A stretch of 44,164 nucleotides of DNA from Clostridia bacterium (GCA_017474125.1 JAFVIF010000037.1:1-44164), one strand, 5' to 3'; shown: positions 15,682-23,690, numbered from the stretch's first letter. Notes: generated from the letters alone by a model not told the origin. Program-made: numbers and translations.

Positions 15682-16608
15682 ATGATTTACAGCGTATCTA
15701 CCGCATCTTTGGTTATTGATAAGGAATCGGCTGAAAAGAATTTTCCTATTTTAAAGGAAGCAGGCTTCGGCGCTATAGATTTAAACTTTGATACTGTTTT
15801 TGGTAAAACAGGCGGAAATCTGTGGAAAACCCCTTTTGTTGAAAGCGGCTTTTATTCCTTACCTGACCACGAATTCTTTAAAGTGCTTGACGATATTAAG
15901 GCTGCCGCCGATAAAAACGGAATAAAAATAGGTCAGTGCCACGCACCGTTTCCATCGTATATTTTTGACAGAGACGGTGGCGTTAATGACTATATTGTAA
16001 AGATTATAAAAAGAACCATTGTTGCCGCAGGCAGACTTTCTTGTCCGTATATTGTTATTCATCCTGCAAACTTCCCGTACGGCTCAACGGCGGAAAAGGA
16101 AGAGGTGTTTAACTTTAACGTTAATTTCTACGCACAGTTTATCGACGAGCTTAAGGCTAACAACGTTGTTTGTTGCCTTGAAAATATGTGGGTAAAATAC
16201 AATAAGAAAATTTTAGAGTCAACCTGCAACGATTATGAAGAGGTTAACCGTTATATTGAAGCGTTAAACAATATGGCGGGTAAGGATTGCTTTGCTTTTT
16301 GCCTCGATACGGGTCACGCCGTATTAACAAGCTCCAATATACGCTTTGCTATTAAAACTCTTGGCAAAAATCTTAAAGCACTTCATTTGCACGAGGTAGA
16401 CGGTGTTGACGATAATCATACTATGCCTTTTACTTTGGGCGCAGTTGACTGGAAGTATATTATGAATGCTTTAAAGGATTACGGATATGAGGGCACCTTA
16501 AACTTCGAGGCGGCAAACTCCTGGATGATGTTCCCCAATGAGCTGTGGCCCGACGCAATTAAAATGCTTGGTGCAATAGGAAAATATTTCGTTAACGAAT
16601 ATTTTTAG
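15682..16608 (+). CDS. Sugar phosphate isomerase/epimerase-like TIM barrel protein
   Basis: The 308-residue protein belongs to the xylose isomerase-like/AP endonuclease 2 superfamily. Metal-site-type motifs are seen: GQCHAPFP, YIVIHPAN, CLENMW (Glu), CLDTGHA (Asp/His), KALHLHEVDG and LNFEAA (Glu). These are the usual ligand positions of this fold, but the substrate is unknown. AAAAGGAG lies before the ATG at 15682; an earlier in-frame start at 15622 lies inside the promoter and is rejected. The gene stands alone with its own promoter. Its last four bases overlap the tail of the convergent amidase gene and no terminator separates them. Confidence 0.82.
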   Translation: MIYSVSTASLVIDKESAEKNFPILKEAGFGAIDLNFDTVFGKTGGNLWKTPFVESGFYSLPDHEFFKVLDDIKAAADKNGIKIGQCHAPFPSYIFDRDGGVNDYIVKIIKRTIVAAGRLSCPYIVIHPANFPYGSTAEKEEVFNFNVNFYAQFIDELKANNVVCCLENMWVKYNKKILESTCNDYEEVNRYIEALNNMAGKDCFAFCLDTGHAVLTSSNIRFAIKTLGKNLKALHLHEVDGVDDNHTMPFTLGAVDWKYIMNALKDYGYEGTLNFEAANSWMMFPNELWPDAIKMLGAIGKYFVNEYF

Positions 16609-18251
16609 TAGGTTTGCGATTCGAAATATTTTACAATACCCTTAACAAGTGCTTTGGCGCAGGCCCGTTGGTGGTCTGCGTTATTCATATTTAATCGGTC
16701 ATCAGTGTCGTCAAGGAAGCCGTTTTCGGTAAGCACAGAAGGGCAAATTCCAAGCCTGTTTAGGTAAAAATAATGCCAAATAGGGCCGTTTACTCTGCGG
16801 TAAAGGTCGGCAGTGTTTCGGGTTGCTTCGTAAATAAACCTTGAAGGCTCAAAGGAGTAGGGGTTAAAGTAATAGGAGCCAAAGCCGTTGGAGCCTCCGC
16901 CGTTGCGGTGAATTGAAATAAGAAAATCGGGCTCGGTTTCAAGCACCTTTGCGTATCGCTGATAGGTGTCAAGAGCCGTATCGTCATTACGTGTAAGTAT
17001 TACCGTAGCGCCTACCGCTTCAAGCTCTTTTTCTAATATAAAGGCTAAAGAAAGGTTGGAATCAGCTTCACTAAGTCCGCCTTCGTAGCCGCCTACGTCA
17101 TTTCCTCCGTGGCCTGCATCTACTACAATAACCTTGTCATAAAGGCCTATACCGTATTCGTTTTCGGCAGGATAAAGCCTTGTCGGCTCAAGAAAACGCA
17201 TTATAAGACAGTCGTTTTCATCGTATTCTGCGCGCCAACCGTAAAACTGTCCTTTGTTTTTAAGGGTTAGGGTAAGTACGGCGCAGTTCTCCTCGTAACG
17301 CACCTCTCCTTTGGTGAAAAGAGGGTTAGAGGGGTCGAATTCTACGATGCCCGTTATTTCACTGCAATACATAAAACGAATCTCAAGGTATGAATAGGTG
17401 GCGCTTGCAATACGGAAATCACCTTTTTTCGGGTTAATAAATTCCTGTTCCTTAAGCTGTACCGTAAAGGGCGCCTTCCAATCGGTAAAAAATGAAAGCA
17501 CGGTGTATTTACCTTCACTTTCGCATCTGTCAATGCTAAGGGTGTTTTCACTTGGCAGTACTGCCTCGTAAACCTTTAGGTTTTCGTTATCGTATACGCG
17601 CCGTCCAAACCTTAGCAGACGATAGCTTTTTTCTGTAGTCTCGTTAACTATGGAGGAAGCGTTGCAATAATCTACCGTGCCTACGGGCAAAAAGCTGTAG
17701 TACGGCAGGGAGGTATCGTCCACCGTGTCGCCGTTAAAGGTTTCGGCGGGTACGTTTAAAATTTCGGCAACGTATTTTTGCTCAGAATTATTATCATTTT
17801 TCTTTATAACGGTAATCATTCCGCTATAGTATACTTCGGTTTCATTTTCTCTTTCGCAAATAAATTTAATCTGCCCCACAACCGTGTCCTTTTTTGTTTC
17901 GGGCAAAATAAAGGCGGTGCTGTAAATGTAAGAAACAGGCACTCCTGCGATATGCTCGTTGCTTGTGTCAACAGCTTCACGAAGCAGAGTTACGGTTTCT
18001 CCGTTGAACTGTGCTGTAACCGTAAGGTCGGAATACCTTGCTTTTACGCTTACGGCCATTATTGCTCCGCTCGGCTGACGGGCGGACTCCGCAGGGGAAA
18101 AGCTTTCAATAAGTAAATACTGTCCGGTTGATGTGTTAATAGCTATGGAGACGTTATCCGGAGAGTTTGTTTTACAGCCCGAAAAAAGCATGGTAAAGCA
18201 AAGCAAAACAGATAGCGCTGCCGTTAATTTTTTAAATAATTTTGAGGGCAT
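16605..18251 (-). CDS. N-acetylmuramoyl-L-alanine amidase, putative lipoprotein
   Basis: This exported zinc amidase cleaves the bond between MurNAc and L-alanine in peptidoglycan. The 548-residue protein begins with a lipoprotein signal (MPSKLFKKL, hydrophobic core, FSGC lipobox with Cys near residue 27). A long middle region of about 330 residues is predicted mostly beta and is not recognised. The C-terminal Amidase_3 domain has DAGHGG (Zn His), SEAD (Zn Glu), SIHRNGG (Zn His) and TENGF (catalytic Glu). I use the ATG at 18251, with GGAGGA six bases upstream; an earlier in-frame start lacks a site. It is monocistronic with a good promoter. It may act in growth, division or sporulation; the sequence does not tell which. 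Confidence 0.9.
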   Translation of the reverse strand: MPSKLFKKLTAALSVLLCFTMLFSGCKTNSPDNVSIAINTSTGQYLLIESFSPAESARQPSGAIMAVSVKARYSDLTVTAQFNGETVTLLREAVDTSNEHIAGVPVSYIYSTAFILPETKKDTVVGQIKFICERENETEVYYSGMITVIKKNDNNSEQKYVAEILNVPAETFNGDTVDDTSLPYYSFLPVGTVDYCNASSIVNETTEKSYRLLRFGRRVYDNENLKVYEAVLPSENTLSIDRCESEGKYTVLSFFTDWKAPFTVQLKEQEFINPKKGDFRIASATYSYLEIRFMYCSEITGIVEFDPSNPLFTKGEVRYEENCAVLTLTLKNKGQFYGWRAEYDENDCLIMRFLEPTRLYPAENEYGIGLYDKVIVVDAGHGGNDVGGYEGGLSEADSNLSLAFILEKELEAVGATVILTRNDDTALDTYQRYAKVLETEPDFLISIHRNGGGSNGFGSYYFNPYSFEPSRFIYEATRNTADLYRRVNGPIWHYFYLNRLGICPSVLTENGFLDDTDDRLNMNNADHQRACAKALVKGIVKYFESQTY

Positions 18252-18283
18252 AGGGTTTCCTCCGTTTAAATAATACATAGTAT

Positions 18284-18312
18284 ATAATATTACAAAAACT
18301 GCTTTAAATCAA
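18284..18312 (-). promoter_or_regulatory. Sigma-A promoter of the amidase gene
   Basis: On the minus strand TTGATT (18312-18307) and TATTAT (18289-18284) are separated by 17 bases, about 33 bases before the start codon. Confidence 0.55.
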
Positions 18313-18320
18313 TAATAGTG

Positions 18321-18349
18321 TTGCATTTTTTGCTTGTTTTTGCTATTAT
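18321..18349 (+). promoter_or_regulatory. Sigma-A promoter of the DUF1294 gene
   Basis: TTGCAT (18321-18326) and TATTAT (18344-18349) are 17 bases apart, with a TG one base before the -10 (extended -10). It lies 15 bases before the DUF1294 ATG, next to the divergent amidase promoter. Confidence 0.6.
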
Positions 18350-18364
18350 ATATAAGGTGATTTT

Positions 18365-18646
18365 ATGACAGAGGTAATACTTATTTACCTTTGCCTTATT
18401 AATTTGGTTGCGGTTATTGTTACGGTAGCTGATAAAAATAAGGCCAAAAAGGGCAGATGGCGCGTTAAGGAGTGCACGCTTTTTGCAGTTGCTTTGTTGG
18501 GCGGCGCGGCGCTGATGTATATTACAATGCTTACCATAAGGCATAAAACACTGCATTTAAGGTTTATGCTTTTGCTTCCCGTTATTGCGGTGGTCGAGGC
18601 TGTCGCCTTATGTTATTTATTAAATATAATTCAGGGCGGGGTGTAA
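18365..18646 (+). CDS. DUF1294 family small membrane protein
   Basis: The 93-residue protein has the DUF1294 pattern: a first helix, a D-K-x-x-A-K cytoplasmic turn, W-R-V-K-E, a Gly-Gly in the second helix, R-H-K-T, then one or two more helices. The function of the family is unknown. An AAGGTGA site precedes the ATG. Its final codons (QGGV and the stop) fall inside the conserved 5' part of the FMN riboswitch, so the reading frame and the aptamer share at least 16 bases. It may be the first cistron of the ribU transcript, since I see no separate promoter for the riboswitch. A functional link to riboflavin is only inference. Confidence 0.82.
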   Translation: MTEVILIYLCLINLVAVIVTVADKNKAKKGRWRVKECTLFAVALLGGAALMYITMLTIRHKTLHLRFMLLLPVIAVVEAVALCYLLNIIQGGV

Positions 18647-18734
18647 TTCCCCACCGGCGGTACAGCCCGCGAGTCTTTTTTTGACTGATTCGGTGAAATT
18701 CCGAAGCCGACGGTATAGTCCGGAGGAAAGAATT
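18629..18734 (+). promoter_or_regulatory. FMN riboswitch (RFN element)
   Basis: The conserved RFN blocks are all present in order: GGGCGGGGTGTAATTCCCC, ACCGGCGGT, AGCCCGCGAG, TTCGGTGAAATTCCGAAGCC, GACGGTATAGTCCGGA. A weak P1 pairs ATTC near 18629-18632 with GAAT near 18730. FMN binding is expected to turn down the downstream riboflavin transporter through the terminator at 18744-18769. Confidence 0.95.
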
Positions 18735-18743
18735 TTTACTTTA

Positions 18744-18769
18744 CCCTGAGTGTATTCTCAGGTTTTTTT
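18744..18769 (+). terminator. Riboswitch-controlled terminator before ribU
   Basis: CCTGAG pairs with CTCAGG (18745-18750 with 18757-18762) and is followed by seven T residues. It forms the expression platform of the FMN riboswitch. Confidence 0.8.
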
Positions 18770-18786
18770 ATTGGGGAGTTTTGTTT

Positions 18787-19455
18787 ATGAAAAAAATTAA
18801 TACGAAAAAGCTTACGGTTATGGGTGTGATTTGCGCTCTTGCTTTTATTTGCGTACTGCTTTTTAGGTTTGAGGTCGGCGGCTTTTTAACATTTGATATT
18901 AAGGATGCCGTGCTTACCATAGCTTCGCTTATTTACGGCCCCTTGGCAGGCTTGATTTGCTCCTTTACGGTTACTTTTTTGGAGTTTGTGCTTATAAGCG
19001 ATACCGGCGTTTACGGCTTTATAATGAACTTTTTGTCAAGTGCTGCGCTTTCCTGCATTGCAGGCCTTATTTATAAATACCGCCGCACCATGCTGGGCGC
19101 TGTAATCGGTATTGTTTTTGCCGTATTCGGCGTAACCGCCGTTATGCTTTTGGCGAATCTTTTCATTACTCCGTTGTTCCTTAATATGGAAAGGTCGGCT
19201 GTTGTCGGTATGATACTGCCATTACTTTTACCGTTTAATATTATTAAGGCGGTATTTAACAGTGCTCTTGTACTTTTGATATATAAGCCCTTTACCGTAA
19301 CCCTTAAAAAAGCCAAGCTGCTTGACGTAGAGGGAAGCGCAGGCTATAAGCTTAACTTTAAAAGTGTGCTTCTTATGGTTATTTCTCTTATAGTATTAAT
19401 AGGCGCATTGCTTTTCCTGTTTTTAAATATGGGCGGAACAATTGATTTATTTTAG
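18787..19455 (+). CDS. ribU: Riboflavin ECF transporter, substrate-binding S component
   Basis: RibU binds riboflavin in the membrane and works with a shared ECF module (EcfA, EcfA', EcfT), which is not in this window. The 222-residue protein has about six hydrophobic helices and the ECF S-component pattern: a basic N-terminus, FLTFDIKDAVLTIASLIYGPLAGLICS, then NFLSSAA and repeated glycine-rich helices. GGGGAG lies eight bases before the ATG at 18787. The preceding FMN riboswitch makes a riboflavin role almost certain. The last 30 residues add a further hydrophobic helix. No rib biosynthesis genes are nearby, so the cell may rely on uptake, but that cannot be judged from one window. Confidence 0.93.
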   Translation: MKKINTKKLTVMGVICALAFICVLLFRFEVGGFLTFDIKDAVLTIASLIYGPLAGLICSFTVTFLEFVLISDTGVYGFIMNFLSSAALSCIAGLIYKYRRTMLGAVIGIVFAVFGVTAVMLLANLFITPLFLNMERSAVVGMILPLLLPFNIIKAVFNSALVLLIYKPFTVTLKKAKLLDVEGSAGYKLNFKSVLLMVISLIVLIGALLFLFLNMGGTIDLF

Positions 19456-19462
19456 ATTAATC

Positions 19463-19490
19463 TTGACAAGAAACAAATATGTGATATAAT
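19463..19490 (+). promoter_or_regulatory. Sigma-A promoter of metK
   Basis: Perfect TTGACA (19463-19468) and TATAAT (19485-19490) hexamers are 16 bases apart, just upstream of the SAM-I riboswitch. Confidence 0.8.
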
Positions 19491-19512
19491 AGCATTGCAA
19501 ATTAAATATTTC

Positions 19513-19604
19513 CTTATCAAGAGTGGCGGAGGGACAGGCCCTGTGATGCCCGGCAACCTGTTTTAACAAGGTGCTAAATCCTGCGGTTTTACCGAAAGAT
19601 GAGG
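19513..19604 (+). promoter_or_regulatory. SAM-I riboswitch (S box)
   Basis: P1 pairs CTTATC (19513-19518) with GATGAG (19599-19604). The S-box core is present: AGAGTGGCGGAGGGA, GGCCCTGTGATGCCCGGCAACC and AAGGTGCTAAATCC, ending GAAAGATGAG. SAM binding should favour the terminator that follows and so lower metK expression. Confidence 0.95.
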
Positions 19605-19612
19605 TTTTTTAT

Positions 19613-19638
19613 GCCGCTTCTTTCGAAGCGGCTTTTTT
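19613..19638 (+). terminator. SAM-I riboswitch terminator before metK
   Basis: GCCGCTTC pairs with GAAGCGGC around a TTTC loop (19613-19632), followed by six T residues. It lies 21 bases before the metK start. Confidence 0.85.
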
Positions 19639-19658
19639 GTCGAAAAAGGAGAAATATT

Positions 19659-20840
19659 ATGTCAAAATTACTTTTTACGTCTGAATCTGTAACCGAAGGT
19701 CATCCCGACAAGGTTTGCGACCAAATAAGCGATGCCGTGCTTGACGCAATTATCGCTAAGGACCCTGCCGCCAGAGTGGCTTGCGAAACCTTTGCAACTA
19801 CGGGCGTTGTTACCGTAATGGGTGAAATTACCACAAGCGCCAACGTTGATATTCCTTCTATTGTAAGAAGTGTTGTTAACGAAATCGGCTACAATACCAA
19901 CGATGCAGGCTTTAACGGCGATACAATAGCCGTTATGACTTCACTTGATAAGCAGTCGGCCGATATAGCGTTAGGTGTTGATAAGTCTCTTGAGCTTAAG
20001 GGCGGAGAATATGATGAATACAACCTTCACGGAGCAGGTGACCAAGGTATGATGTTCGGCTACGCCACCAACGAAACCGATACCTTTATGCCTTTGCCTA
20101 TTTACCTTGCTCATAAAATGGCTCTTAAATTAACCGAAGTCAGAAAGAACGGAGCTCTGCCTTATCTTCGTCCCGACGGTAAAACTCAGGTAACCGTTGA
20201 ATACGAAAACGGCGCACCCGTAAGGGTGGAGGCTGTTGTTGTTTCCAGTCAGCACAGCGCCGATATAAGCCTTGACGTATTGAGAGAGGATATTCTTAGA
20301 GAGGTTATTAAAACCACCATTCCCGAGAGCCTTTTAGATGACAATACCAAAATCTTTATTAATCCTACGGGACGCTTTGTAACAGGTGGCCCTCAAGGTG
20401 ATACGGGACTTACGGGCAGAAAGATTATTGTTGATACCTACGGTGGTATGGCACGTCACGGCGGCGGAGCGTTTTCGGGTAAGGACCCCACAAAGGTTGA
20501 CCGCAGTGCCGCGTATGCCGCTCGTTGGGTTGCTAAAAACGTGGTTGCCGCTGCTCTTGCCGATAAGTGCGAAATTCAGCTTGCCTACGCAATAGGTGTA
20601 GCAAAGCCCGTATCGGTTATGGTTGACACCTTCGGCACAGGTAAGTATAGCGATGAGGAAATAGCAAAGGCGATAAACAAGGTGTTCGACCTTCGTCCTG
20701 CCGCTATTATTGAAAGTCTTAATCTTCGCCGTCCTATTTATAGGGCAACCGCCGCTTACGGTCACTTTGGCAGAAGTGATATTGACCTTTCTTGGGAGAA
20801 GACCGACAAGGTAGAGGCTCTTAAGGCTTGCTTCAACTAA
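19659..20840 (+). CDS. metK: S-adenosylmethionine synthetase
   Basis: MetK makes SAM from methionine and ATP. The 393-residue protein is of normal length. Motifs are clear: the ATP-site [25 protein letters not shown], and the phosphate loop [22 protein letters not shown]. The start is the ATG at 19659 with AAAAAGGAG upstream; an ATG at 19599 lies inside the riboswitch and is rejected. Transcription runs from a near-consensus promoter through the SAM-I riboswitch, giving feedback by its own product. A strong hairpin terminator follows, so metK is monocistronic. Confidence 0.97.
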   Translation: MSKLLFTSESVTEGHPDKVCDQISDAVLDAIIAKDPAARVACETFATTGVVTVMGEITTSANVDIPSIVRSVVNEIGYNTNDAGFNGDTIAVMTSLDKQSADIALGVDKSLELKGGEYDEYNLHGAGDQGMMFGYATNETDTFMPLPIYLAHKMALKLTEVRKNGALPYLRPDGKTQVTVEYENGAPVRVEAVVVSSQHSADISLDVLREDILREVIKTTIPESLLDDNTKIFINPTGRFVTGGPQGDTGLTGRKIIVDTYGGMARHGGGAFSGKDPTKVDRSAAYAARWVAKNVVAAALADKCEIQLAYAIGVAKPVSVMVDTFGTGKYSDEEIAKAINKVFDLRPAAIIESLNLRRPIYRATAAYGHFGRSDIDLSWEKTDKVEALKACFN

Positions 20841-20898
20841 TAAAAATTAACCGTTTGAATCATTGTATACTTGTGTAATCAGTGCAATAAACAATAGT

Positions 20899-20936
20899 AA
20901 TGGCGATAGAGAAGTGATTCTCTATCGCCATTTTTA
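20899..20936. terminator. Bidirectional terminator between metK and the GNAT gene
   Basis: A perfect 15-bp stem (20899-20913 with 20918-20932) and GTGA loop is followed by T residues on the plus strand. It serves metK and probably also the convergent minus-strand operon whose stop codon is at 20942. Confidence 0.85.
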
Positions 20937-20941
20937 TGATG

Positions 20942-22066
20942 TTATATTTTTTTAATGTAACAGCGCCGACGACGGTGTTGACGCTTTTCAAAGTGCCGCC
21001 ACATACTGTGAATGGCGGTATTGGTTTCAAGCATCGGTCCTGTTTCGCAATACTTTACACCGTTTTCTATAATTTTGGGCGCTAAGGTGTTAATGAGTAT
21101 TGCAGGAAGTCCGAGTGATTGGTATTCGGGCTTAACTGCCACAAAAAACATTTCAAGAGTATCGTTTTTACCGTTCAAGGCTTTCAGAAGACGAAATACT
21201 CCAAAGGGCAGCATCTTACCGTCAGATTTTTTAAGTGCTTTGGCAATAGACGGAACGAGTACACCGAAGCCGATAATATTACCGTCTTTATCCTTTATTG
21301 AGCAAACATAATCGAGGTTAACAACAGGCACGTATCCGTCAATGGCGTGCTTAATCACTTCGGGAGTCAGTGGCACGGTGCCGTATAACTTTGAAAAAGC
21401 CACGTCTATGATTTTAAAGGCTTCCAAGGCATCGTTATAAAGCACCTTGCGGTTGTTATATGTAACCACTGAATAGCCGTTTTTCTCGCATATGCGGTTG
21501 CTGATTCTCGCAAAGCGAGGATCCAAGCTTTCGGGAACATTGATGCGATATTCAAACCAGTCGATATCTTTATTAAGTCCCAAACGCTCCATATGGTCGA
21601 TATAATAGGGATGATTATAAAAAGTGATGGAAAGGTTGAATTCGTGGAAGCCTTCTATCAGCATTCCTTCGTGATCCATATCGGTAAAGCCTATCGGCCC
21701 CATAATTTCGGTAAGTCCGTTTTCTTTGCCCCAATCAACTACCTTTTGAAATAAAGCCTTGGATACTTCATAATCGTCGATAAAATCAAAACGGGTAAAA
21801 CGAATGGCGTTTTTGTCCCATTTCTTATTGTAAGCGTGGTTAATCAGCCCCGCGATTCTGCCCACAATTTTATCGTCCTTATATGCTAAAAACAGCTTTG
21901 TTTCGCAAAAAGCATAGGCGGGATTTTTGTCAGGCGAAAACGTCTCCATCTCATCGCTTGCCAAAAACGGAACGTAATACTCATTGTCCCTATAAAGTGA
22001 ATTCGGAAACTCAATCCATTTCTTTAAATCCTTTTTTGATATAACCTCTTTGATTTTAATACTCAT
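20942..22066 (-). CDS. GNAT-fold acyltransferase-like protein
   Basis: The 374-residue protein is of a type usually annotated as a GNAT-family N-acetyltransferase. The C-terminal half holds a motif-A-like segment (FFVAVKPEYQSLGLPAILIN) where Q-S-L-G-L-P stands for the acetyl-CoA pyrophosphate loop. The N-terminal half has FLAYKDDKIVGRIAGLINH, a typical GNAT beta-strand pair, and GPIGFTDMDHEGMLIEGF, so two GNAT-like lobes are likely. The C-terminus is very basic (RQHRRRR). The start is taken at the second ATG (22066) with AGAGGG nine bases upstream; an ATG three codons earlier is too close. It is the third gene of a lipid-related operon, 20 bases after the PAP2 gene. The substrate is unknown. 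Confidence 0.72.
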   Translation of the reverse strand: MSIKIKEVISKKDLKKWIEFPNSLYRDNEYYVPFLASDEMETFSPDKNPAYAFCETKLFLAYKDDKIVGRIAGLINHAYNKKWDKNAIRFTRFDFIDDYEVSKALFQKVVDWGKENGLTEIMGPIGFTDMDHEGMLIEGFHEFNLSITFYNHPYYIDHMERLGLNKDIDWFEYRINVPESLDPRFARISNRICEKNGYSVVTYNNRKVLYNDALEAFKIIDVAFSKLYGTVPLTPEVIKHAIDGYVPVVNLDYVCSIKDKDGNIIGFGVLVPSIAKALKKSDGKMLPFGVFRLLKALNGKNDTLEMFFVAVKPEYQSLGLPAILINTLAPKIIENGVKYCETGPMLETNTAIHSMWRHFEKRQHRRRRCYIKKI

Positions 22067-22086
22067 AAACCCCATCCCTCTAAACT

Positions 22087-22752
22087 CTATGCTTTTTTCT
22101 TGTAGAATACCTTGAACACCAATATCTCAGCAAGCAGGCACACGGGCAAAGCCGCAAAGAAGTCTACCGCCGAATGTTGCTTTATGAACATAGTGGAAAG
22201 ACAAATTAAAATAACGGCAATCACAACAAATGCCTTCCATAGCCTTGAAACTTCTTTTGCCTTGAGCCACACGCTTGCAATTCCAATAGAATAGGCACAA
22301 TGAAGTGACGGACAAACACCGGTATTAGTATCAAAGGCATACAGAAAACCAATGCAATCGGTGAGAAAATTATCTCTCGGGAACTCGTTAGGTCGCAGGT
22401 TTTGACAGTTTGGATAAAGGATATATACCACCATAGCACAAATCTGTGTGATAATAATAAAGGTTTGTAGCTTCTTAAAGCTATCTACGTCATAAAGTGC
22501 AAAGTAGCCGAGTGAAAAAACAATCAGCGCATACCAAAATACATAGGGCAGTAAAAACCACTCGCAAAAAGGAATTATGTCATCAAGACCGCATTGAATA
22601 ACGTGGCATTTCTCTACGGGTATCAAATTTTCCGTCAGGAAATACAGAATAAAATATCCTACCCAACCGAGTAGCAGTTTAAGGTGAGAAAACTGCGGAG
22701 TATTAAGCTTTGAAAAGCGAAACTGACGGTAATCAATTTGTGGCTTTCTCAT
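22087..22752 (-). CDS. PAP2-superfamily membrane phosphatase/transferase, AUR1-like
   Basis: The 221-residue protein has about six hydrophobic helices and the phosphatase motifs CPSLHCAYS (Ser-x-x-His type) and STMFIKQHSAVDFFAALP (His and Asp of the third motif). This arrangement fits the AUR1/inositol phosphotransferase-like PAP2 group, which acts on lipid phosphates or transfers polar head groups at the membrane. AAAGGAGG precedes the ATG. Its first 20 bases overlap the end of the acyltransferase gene, and the GNAT gene follows, so the three are translationally linked. A lipid-phosphate or head-group role is inferred from the neighbours. Confidence 0.82.
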   Translation of the reverse strand: MRKPQIDYRQFRFSKLNTPQFSHLKLLLGWVGYFILYFLTENLIPVEKCHVIQCGLDDIIPFCEWFLLPYVFWYALIVFSLGYFALYDVDSFKKLQTFIIITQICAMVVYILYPNCQNLRPNEFPRDNFLTDCIGFLYAFDTNTGVCPSLHCAYSIGIASVWLKAKEVSRLWKAFVVIAVILICLSTMFIKQHSAVDFFAALPVCLLAEILVFKVFYKKKA

Positions 22753-23509
22753 TTTGCCCCTCCTTTTGAATGTTTTTGGGATAATATTTCTTTGGTATGT
22801 TGCGGTAAGGAATAACGGTATGCTCAGGCAAGTTTATTGCAATATCGGTGATTTCGTTCATCAGATAATCACATATGCGGCGGCGTTCCTCAGCGATTGG
22901 CGTATCTGCCGAAAATTTTATGGGTTTCCCCAAAAACATACTTTTAAGCTTTGGTGCTATGTAAAGAGGAACGAAGTAAAGCTCCTTGCCGGTGCGCTTA
23001 TAATAAAGCCGTGCAATATCCACAAATCCTTCCTGAAAATCATAAACGATATGGTTGTGCTTTTTGTCTTGCTCGGGGAAAATAATAATGCTATTTCCGT
23101 TTTTCAGCTTTGTAACAGAGTCTCGGAAGGTGCTTAAAATGCGGTTATCTCTGTAAACGGCAATGGTCCGTGCATTGTTGAAAATCAATACTGACAAGGG
23201 CGCAATTATGTAAGAAATGAGTTTGAAAAGCGGTTTTAATACCTTTGGCTTTTGTGACCAAAAATCTTTGTATGCATAAGGGGGTACTTCCTTTAGCTTC
23301 ATCATCGGCGCCGCACACCAGGTGTAGAAGGTGTCGGGGAAAAAGAGCTCTCCCGCAATCGGCCCGTGAAGCTGTGTATGGTTTCCGATAATTACGCAGG
23401 GCTCGTCGGGAAGATTTTCGAGTCCAACCACTTCCATTTTAGGATAAAACAGCCGTACTAAATATTTTATAAATTTGAAAAGCCAAGGCTTCTTTTTGCT
23501 TTTGTCCAA
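22733..23509 (-). CDS. PlsC-like lysophospholipid acyltransferase with an atypical HX4D motif
   Basis: The 258-residue protein has the layout of 1-acylglycerol-3-phosphate acyltransferases: a basic N-terminus, a hydrophobic segment, the NH-x4 block near residue 45 (IIGNHTQLHGP), the second block (NNARTIAVYRDNR) and the third (IIIFPEQD). In canonical PlsC the first block is NH-x4-D; here Gly stands where Asp should be, and the third block reads FPEQ rather than FPEG. I recall similar NH-x-Q-x-HGP proteins in Clostridia, so this may be a conserved subfamily rather than a decayed gene. The start is likely the TTG at 23509, with AAAGGT upstream; the frame is open to a TTG at 23536, which would leave almost no leader. 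It is the first gene of the operon. Confidence 0.78.
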   Translation of the reverse strand: MDKSKKKPWLFKFIKYLVRLFYPKMEVVGLENLPDEPCVIIGNHTQLHGPIAGELFFPDTFYTWCAAPMMKLKEVPPYAYKDFWSQKPKVLKPLFKLISYIIAPLSVLIFNNARTIAVYRDNRILSTFRDSVTKLKNGNSIIIFPEQDKKHNHIVYDFQEGFVDIARLYYKRTGKELYFVPLYIAPKLKSMFLGKPIKFSADTPIAEERRRICDYLMNEITDIAINLPEHTVIPYRNIPKKYYPKNIQKEGQNEKATN

Positions 23510-23546
23510 TTTGGGTCTACCTTTCTGCAGCGACAAAACACTTTAT

Positions 23547-23575
23547 AATATAACAGTATAAAATATGAATATCAA
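23547..23575 (-). promoter_or_regulatory. Sigma-A promoter of the acyltransferase-PAP2-GNAT operon
   Basis: On the minus strand TTGATA (23575-23570) and TATATT (23552-23547) are exactly 17 bases apart. The predicted start near 23540 gives a leader of about 31 bases to the TTG start at 23509, which supports that start. Confidence 0.65.
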
Positions 23576-23583
23576 CTCTTCTT

Positions 23584-23617
23584 CAAATAAAGTTCAACTT
23601 TTGTTGAACTTTATTTG
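23584..23617. promoter_or_regulatory. Perfect inverted repeat between divergent promoters, candidate operator
   Basis: Two 15-base arms (23584-23598 and 23603-23617) are exact complements around TTTT, with core GTTCAAC/GTTGAAC. A further half site, AGTTGAAA, follows at 23625-23631 and overlaps the plus-strand -35. The repeat is centred between the -35 boxes of the two divergent units, as expected for a shared regulator site. Confidence 0.6.
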
Positions 23618-23625
23618 ACGTTAAG

Positions 23626-23654
23626 TTGAAAAAGTTTATGTAAAATGATAATAT
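23626..23654 (+). promoter_or_regulatory. Probable promoter of the two-component system
   Basis: TTGAAA (23626-23631) and TAATAT (23649-23654) are 17 bases apart, about 37 bases before the response regulator ATG. Confidence 0.5.
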
Positions 23655-23690
23655 GATAATATAAACCTTGCTTTCAAAGGATGAAAAAAT

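Noticed and set aside
18625-18630. TATAAT just before the FMN riboswitch as its own promoter
   Set aside because: No -35 is present, and a start 7 bases later would remove the first strand of P1 and so break the aptamer.
19599-19658. A metK start at 19599
   Set aside because: That ATG is in the P1 strand of the SAM-I riboswitch and the frame then crosses its terminator; the ATG at 19659 has a good ribosome site.
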